A stretch of 64,000 nucleotides of DNA from Mastigias papua. Its lineage: Eukaryota; Cnidaria; Scyphozoa; Rhizostomeae; Mastigiidae. Shown here piece after piece: positions 59,896 through 64,000 of this stretch. Location: positions 2,735,501 to 2,799,500 of the forward strand of contig OZ025283.1 in the NCBI GenBank assembly GCA_964019165.1, in the 5' to 3' direction. Below the pieces are notes generated by a model. The model was not told the origin of the DNA. It saw only the letters and a program-made list of their open reading frames with translations, and did not search any database. Both the position numbers and the translations under genes were made by a program. Numbering within the stretch: the stretch's first letter is position 1; each line of letters begins with the position of its first letter.

Positions 59896-60767
59896 AGCGA
59901 CAATCCTCTGTCAAACCATATCCTTATATATTTGATTACAATACTGCAAAGAATACTGTATGGATTGAAGGGCTCAGTTTAACAAATGCCGAAAAACATT
60001 TAATCGAAGATGGTTATAGCGTAAATGCAGCAATAGTAGACGCTTCTTCCCGATTGATCCGGCAAGAGAATAAGGAATTGCAAGGACTTTTGCCCATAGT
60101 CCCAACTGGTGGATACATAGGGAATGGGGGGTTATTCGTACAAATACGTAACTCCATAGGAACAGTAGGAAATCAATGGATTACAGTGTCCAATGTCTTT
60201 ACAGAACATGGCAATGTCTCAATTTATGATTGTTCTATGTGATTAAACTATAAATCTAGTATCAAGGAGATCAGATATCATGTATCCATAGAACTGGATG
60301 CAAGCAACCTAAGAGGGCTCCCTGATGATCATATAACGTTATACATAGAGGACACTACGCAACTGACAAAGAACTCTGACAGCGGTATTGCCGCCATTAT
60401 GTTTGCTTTGGCCATAGCCAGAGGTCTAGATCCCCAAACAATACTTTTCAACTACAGACAAATACATAGACAATTAACCCAATGCTTTAACGATGCAAGT
60501 TTTACTTGCATACGATTTGATGACAGTCCACATAGAAAGTGGAGAAGGAAATTTGAATTCCTTGTCCCACTTTACTGCCACTGTAACAAGCCGGACATGG
60601 GTGTTGCAGCACATGCAGTACACAAAATGACATGCTGCAGCACATGCAGTAAGTGGTATCATGCACGTTGTGAAGAAGATTATTTTTCACATAAGGACAG
60701 GAAATGCAGAACCTGTTCCAATTTTGTTGCAATTTGTATGACTTCTCAAGGAAACAATCTTGATTAG
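59896..60767 (+). pseudogene. Second Ulp1-like domain with C-terminal PHD finger
   Basis: In the frame following the A6 run the protein has G-G-L-F-V-Q-I-R-N, then G-N-Q-W-I-T-V-S-N, where related proteases have histidine before W (here CAA, 60174-60176), Y-D-C-S-M, then a TGA at 60240-60242, then T-Q-L-T-K-N-S-D-S-G-I, where the nucleophile cysteine is replaced by serine (60381-60383). It ends with a PHD finger: C-H-C, then C-C-S-T-C-S-K-W-Y-H-A-R-C and C-R-T-C. The order Ulp1-like then PHD is one I know from sponge and cnidarian transposon proteins. It seems to be the C-terminal module of the KDZ transposase polypeptide rather than a separate gene. With H and C both altered it would lack protease activity. 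Confidence 0.75.
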
Positions 60768-60779
60768 AAAGATGCCACG

Positions 60780-61168
60780 AGTACACTAAGCGATTCAAGG
60801 GATGAGCATGATTCTATAGGCTCTTCATGGACCAAATTGGCAAACTCTTTGGGCAAATTGTACGACAGTGCATGTCCTAAAGTAGACATAGAGAGGTACA
60901 GACATCTTTGAAGAAACCATGGCTTTGTAACCTGGTTGATAAATCTGAAGTAGATTTTCCCTTCAACTTCTTCCATTGCTGGCACGGATAAGTAAGTATA
61001 ACGCTATGCAAGTATAACGCAACAACCTATGAGAATGCATTTCATGTCATAAATAGACTAGTAATTGAAAAGTATCCATGCAGGTTTTTACTTAGAAATA
61101 GCGGTGTTGATAAGGCTATGCTAATAGGCGCAAAGATCCTTCAACATTATTTCGAGCAGGCTAGGTAA
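60780..61168 (+). other. Candidate downstream exons of the KDZ gene
   Basis: A stretch at 60780-60960 encodes T-K-L-A-N-S-L-G-K-L-Y-D and D-I-E-R-Y-R-H-L. A second one, about 61010-61168, encodes Y-E-N-A-F-H-V-I-N-R-L-V and runs to a TAA at 61166-61168. Both look like protein sequence and share strand with the transposase, but I do not recognise them and splice sites are weak. Confidence 0.35.
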
Positions 61169-61789
61169 TCGTCGGAATCTGAGGAAGTCTAATACTTTAA
61201 TATAAAATTCCATGCTGCACCACTTCATTATAGTAATGTACACTGTAGAACTATACTAGTCTATTGATAAAATTATAGTATATAGAAATAGTATACCACC
61301 TTCCTGTTGTTAGGACCCCGCTTATTAAATCCTCATGTTTTATGAAATACTCCTGTTGAGTGTGACTTTGCTCTGTCACTATATGTATGCAGTATCTTAG
61401 TTGTACAAATGGTGTGGCTATTAACATCTGACTAGTGGGTATTATTTGCAATGTCCATCATTTCCCTTTATTAATACTACCACTTGCTTCATTCGCACAC
61501 TTTAGTATATGGAAGCCTATTGCATCAAACAATATCCTATATGTGAATTGTACAATAGCGTGAGAAATCAAGGTACGCCACTCATCATTCAGAAACATTA
61601 CGTAGTGAACCCCTTCTTGCTGATGTTACTGATGTAACTACATTCTGGTATACTTACTTCTATGACACTTAGTTCGTTTATAATTCATATTTTTAGTATA
61701 CAACAAGCTAGAGACGAATGAAAAAAAGTATATCTAAATAGCTAATTTGTTCATATACTGCAATCAATGACTCACACTTTCTATTCAGT
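61169..61789. other. No gene seen
   Basis: AT-rich non-coding DNA between the last KDZ exon and the right subterminal array; probably 3' untranslated sequence. Confidence 0.45.
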
Positions 61790-62780
61790 GTTACCTCCAT
61801 CTGTTCTTTGGTCTATTGCAAACTCTACAGGACATAAACAACTTATGGCCTATGTGTCGCTATATACATAGTATGTCTCTTTAGGCAGAATAAATAAAAC
61901 ATGTTTCTGATTTTAAGCTACACTTACTCAGAGTGGTAAGTTTCATTAGAAAACATCATTCAAATTGAAAGGAGACACGAATTTTGCATTTGTCCATACT
62001 TTGCGGCTCTATGGTATACACCACTTGTATAGGATATAACCAATGTATGGCCTATGCACCCCTATATGCACCCCTATATGCATGGTAGGTCTCTTTAGGC
62101 ATGATACATCGAAAATCATGCGGATTTTTGGCAGAAATTAACAAAGGTGATCGACTTGATACGAAAACCTGAATTAAAGTAAAAGGAGACACAAATTGTG
62201 CACTTTTCCACATGTCGCCACTATACAGTGTACACCACTTGCTTTGGATATAAAGAATGTATGGTCTATATGCCCCTGTATATATGGTATGTCTCGTTAG
62301 GCAGAATAAAGAACAACTATTGGCGATTTTGAACCCAACTTAATCAAAGTGGCCGATTGCACAAGAGAACATCGATAAAATGGAAAAGAGAAACTAAGTG
62401 TGCATTTTTATACACTTCACCACTATACAGTATACACCACTTGCTTTGGATATAAACAATGTATGGTCTATATGCCCTTTTATGCATGGTATGTCTCTAT
62501 AGGCAGAATAAATAAAAAATCTTCGTGATGTTCTGCTTAAAGTAATCATAAGAATACATTGATAACATTGAAAGGATACACCAACTGTGCATTTTTCCAC
62601 GCTTCGCTGCTATACGGTATACACCAATTGCATAACATATAAACAATATATGGCCTATGTGCCCCTATATGCATGGTATGTCTCTTTAGGCAGAATGAAT
62701 AGAAAATGTTCACTGTTTATGGCTCACAGTAATCAAAGTGGTCGATGTCATTAGAAAGCATCGATAAAATTGAATGCGAA
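61790..62780 (+). repeat. Right subterminal repeat array of the KDZ element, five units
   Basis: Five units of about 186-214 bp each contain TTAGGCAGAATAAA-like boxes at 61881, 62095, 62297, 62500 and 62685, preceded by TATACACCACTTG and CCCCTATATGCATGG motifs. The array is the inverted counterpart of the left units at 37490-37759 and 42583-42845. Such arrays are usual transposase-binding regions in large transposons. Confidence 0.9.
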
Positions 62781-62844
62781 TGCCTATTTGCATGGCAGCA
62801 CCTATTTGCATGCCTCTTTCTCGAGCCCCTATTTGCATGGTCTC
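62779..62844 (-). repeat. Right terminal inverted repeat of the KDZ element
   Basis: Reverse complement of 37073-37138 with few changes; three units of the CATGCAAATAGGGGC type, ending in GGTCTC at 62844. Confidence 0.92.
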
Positions 62845-62861
62845 GCACTGAACTACACTTG

Positions 62862-63520
62862 AACAGGCTGAGGGAAAGAAAGCTCTCCCTAAAACAACTC
62901 AGTGAAATGTATTTTTTCTGTCACAAAGAGGGAAACTAGGAAGAGGGTTTGTTACTTGCAAGGGCACTTTTCAGAGGATGATGATCTGGTCACCCAGTCC
63001 AATTTAGATGCATTGAACTTGTTTAAAACAGATTTGAAGAATTATCAAATATCACATCCAGAAATAAAAATGGGCATGCTTACTGTCCTCAGTCAGGACC
63101 AGCAGACATTTATAATGGTGCATCAATATCACAGCCACCGATTAATGATTGTAGTAGCAGCTTGAGCACATGTAGGGGTGCTTGTAGCAGACTCCAGAAA
63201 TGGATAGAATTTAAAGCGAATCTTATAGTTTCAGGCAAAAAGTGCCAAGACATTTTTTCAACAACTAACAAACAAAGTGATGATGAAAAGTGGTTTGACG
63301 TTAGAATAGGTAGGATAACAGGCTCAGTTGTGGCAGAATTTTAAACAGTTCCCGCATATTTCCAAGATCAATCGTAAAGTTTAGTCTATGTAGCAAAGTC
63401 ACAACTGCAGCAGTGCAAATGGGAAAAGAATATGAAAAGCAGCTTTCAGTAAGGTAGACAAAACCACAGCTTGACTTTACCTGGCAAAGAAGTAACACTT
63501 CAGCCAGCTGGATTTCTTAA
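62862..63520 (+). pseudogene. SWIM/YqaJ-type gene, right half (after the KDZ element)
   Basis: The frame resumes as R-L-R-E-R-K-L-S-L-K-Q-L-S-E-M-Y-F, the stretch that follows the W-T-K-P motif of the left half (37036-37056) in this family. After stops and frame changes the YqaJ start is seen at 63280-63340 (W-F-D-V-R-I-G-R-I-T-G-S-V-V), then C-S-K-V-T-T-A-A-V-Q-M-G-K-E-Y-E in another frame. The gene stops at 63520, at the TAA target of a Harbinger end. The catalytic S-P-D-G region would lie beyond and is not in the window. At least three frameshifts are present. Confidence 0.75.
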
Positions 63521-64000
63521 GCCCAGTTTCCACTTAAACGAATTCGGTCGATTCGATCGAATCGATCGATTTGGTGCATGCGCAGTTCCTAAAAATGTGG
63601 ACTCCCCTTCGACCGCCGTCGATCGAATCGATCGATAGAGAAGTTCAACTGAGTTGAACTTTTCCATCGATCGATAATCCCCTGACCAATCAAATTGTAG
63701 AGAACAGCATGACTACAATAGGAAAGTATGTTAATGTGTCAGAAAGATCATACCTAAGGAAGTGACTCAATCTGTTGTTCACAGATTACTTCAACTTAAA
63801 CTTTTTCGTCTAACTACCGAAAATGTCAACTATCTCAAACGGAGTATTTGCCTACTTTAGTATTTCTTGGGGCTTCTAGTGCTAATAACGTCTCGTATTT
63901 TTGCGGCATCATTCTAATTTGTTGGTAAAACAACATTTCGTCAACAACTTGCATTTCTTTAGATAAATTCAAGTCATATCTAAAAAGCTATGGAAAGCTA
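63521..64000 (+). mobile_element. Left end of another Harbinger element (runs out of window)
   Basis: GCCCAGTTTCCACTTAAACG begins right after TAA (63518-63520). Repeats of ATCGAATCGATCGAT follow on both strands, and GCATGCGCAGTT lies at about 63577, as in the Harbinger ends at 12911 and 30251. No coding frame is seen before the window ends. Insertion interrupts the YqaJ gene. Confidence 0.75.

Larger units (their letters stand above)
37063..62865 (+). mobile_element. Giant KDZ/Zisupton-type DNA transposon containing two nested retrotransposons
   Basis: About 66-bp inverted tips (37073-37138 against 62779-62844) carry three copies each of a CATGCAAATAGGGGC unit; inverted arrays of roughly 200-bp subterminal repeats lie inside (left: 37490-37759 and 42583-42845; right: 61790-62780). 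Plus-strand genes inside are SGNH-hydrolase-like, Ulp1-like, and a KDZ-type transposase with a second Ulp1-like domain and PHD finger. A SWIM/YqaJ gene is interrupted exactly across the outer borders. A short TGTTCA / TGAACA pair at 37063-37068 and 62860-62865 may be the true ends; no clean target duplication was found. Without the nested LINE and BEL elements it would measure about 11.2 kb. Confidence 0.82.

Noticed and set aside
59890..59900. Run of six A as a programmed ribosomal frameshift site between transposase and Ulp1-like domain
   Set aside because: The shift needed is +1 relative to the upstream frame and several stops precede it; a homopolymer indel is simpler.
61790..62780. CRISPR array or rRNA spacer
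   Set aside because: Units of about 200 bp are far too long for CRISPR and their mirrored copies mark them as subterminal transposon repeats.

Overview
This window reads as repeat-dense, AT-rich nuclear DNA of an animal, most likely an aquatic invertebrate such as a sponge or cnidarian. That is inferred from the mix of metazoan transposon families (PIF/Harbinger, Merlin, ISL2EU, hAT, KDZ/Zisupton-type, Tc1, DIRS, BEL/Pao, CR1/L2-like LINE), possible spliced exons, and the lack of operons or ribosome-binding sites. The species cannot be named. No conserved single-copy host gene, rRNA, tRNA or CRISPR array was recognised; almost every credible coding region belongs to a mobile element or to a GC-rich block of unknown origin.

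Layout. 1-1640: nothing recognised. 1659-2536 and about 5960-8045: a markedly GC-richer block with several long broken ORFs of unknown family (possibly a relic of a large DNA virus), split by a Harbinger transposon whose transposase (2560-3648) and Myb/SANT partner (3935-4666, minus) are both intact. 5215-5348: a hAT-type MITE with perfect 8-bp target duplication. 8203-9062: broken Merlin transposase. 9592-10448: tandem duplication. 11890-12752: broken gene with RAG1/Transib-like motif order. 12911-14387: Harbinger with intact transposase. 15594-15688: (TA)n. 18208-18441: retroviral-type integrase exon. About 19150-25770: a decayed DIRS retrotransposon, split exactly by a 3.2-kb hAT-like element (19978-23202, 6-bp target duplication). 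About 26340-28950: ISL2EU element with convergent YqaJ nuclease and transposase. About 29655-34080: an old Harbinger split by a younger one (30251-33677, TAA duplication). 35550-36155: another Harbinger partner-gene remnant. 36610-37060 and 62862-63520: the two halves of a SWIM/YqaJ-type gene.

The main structure is 37063-62865. It is a roughly 25.8-kb element with inverted tips and subterminal repeat arrays, carrying plus-strand genes for an SGNH-hydrolase-like protein, a Ulp1-like protease, and a KDZ/Zisupton-type transposase that runs on into a second Ulp1-like domain and a PHD finger. It lies inside the SWIM/YqaJ gene. It is itself interrupted by a 4.8-kb LINE (37760-42582) in the left repeat array and by a 9.8-kb BEL/Pao retrotransposon (46531-56287) in the protease gene. 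The BEL element contains a Tc1-like transposon flanked by 230-bp direct repeats. Without the two retrotransposons the KDZ element would be about 11.2 kb.

How the genes work together: in the Harbinger elements the DDE transposase and the Myb/SANT protein sit tail to tail and act as partners. In ISL2EU the YqaJ protein and transposase have the same tail-to-tail plan. In the KDZ element all genes share one strand and may form one or two large transcription units. Most genes are broken. The exceptions are the Harbinger ORFs at 2560-3648, 3935-4666, 13257-14387 and 32172-33509.
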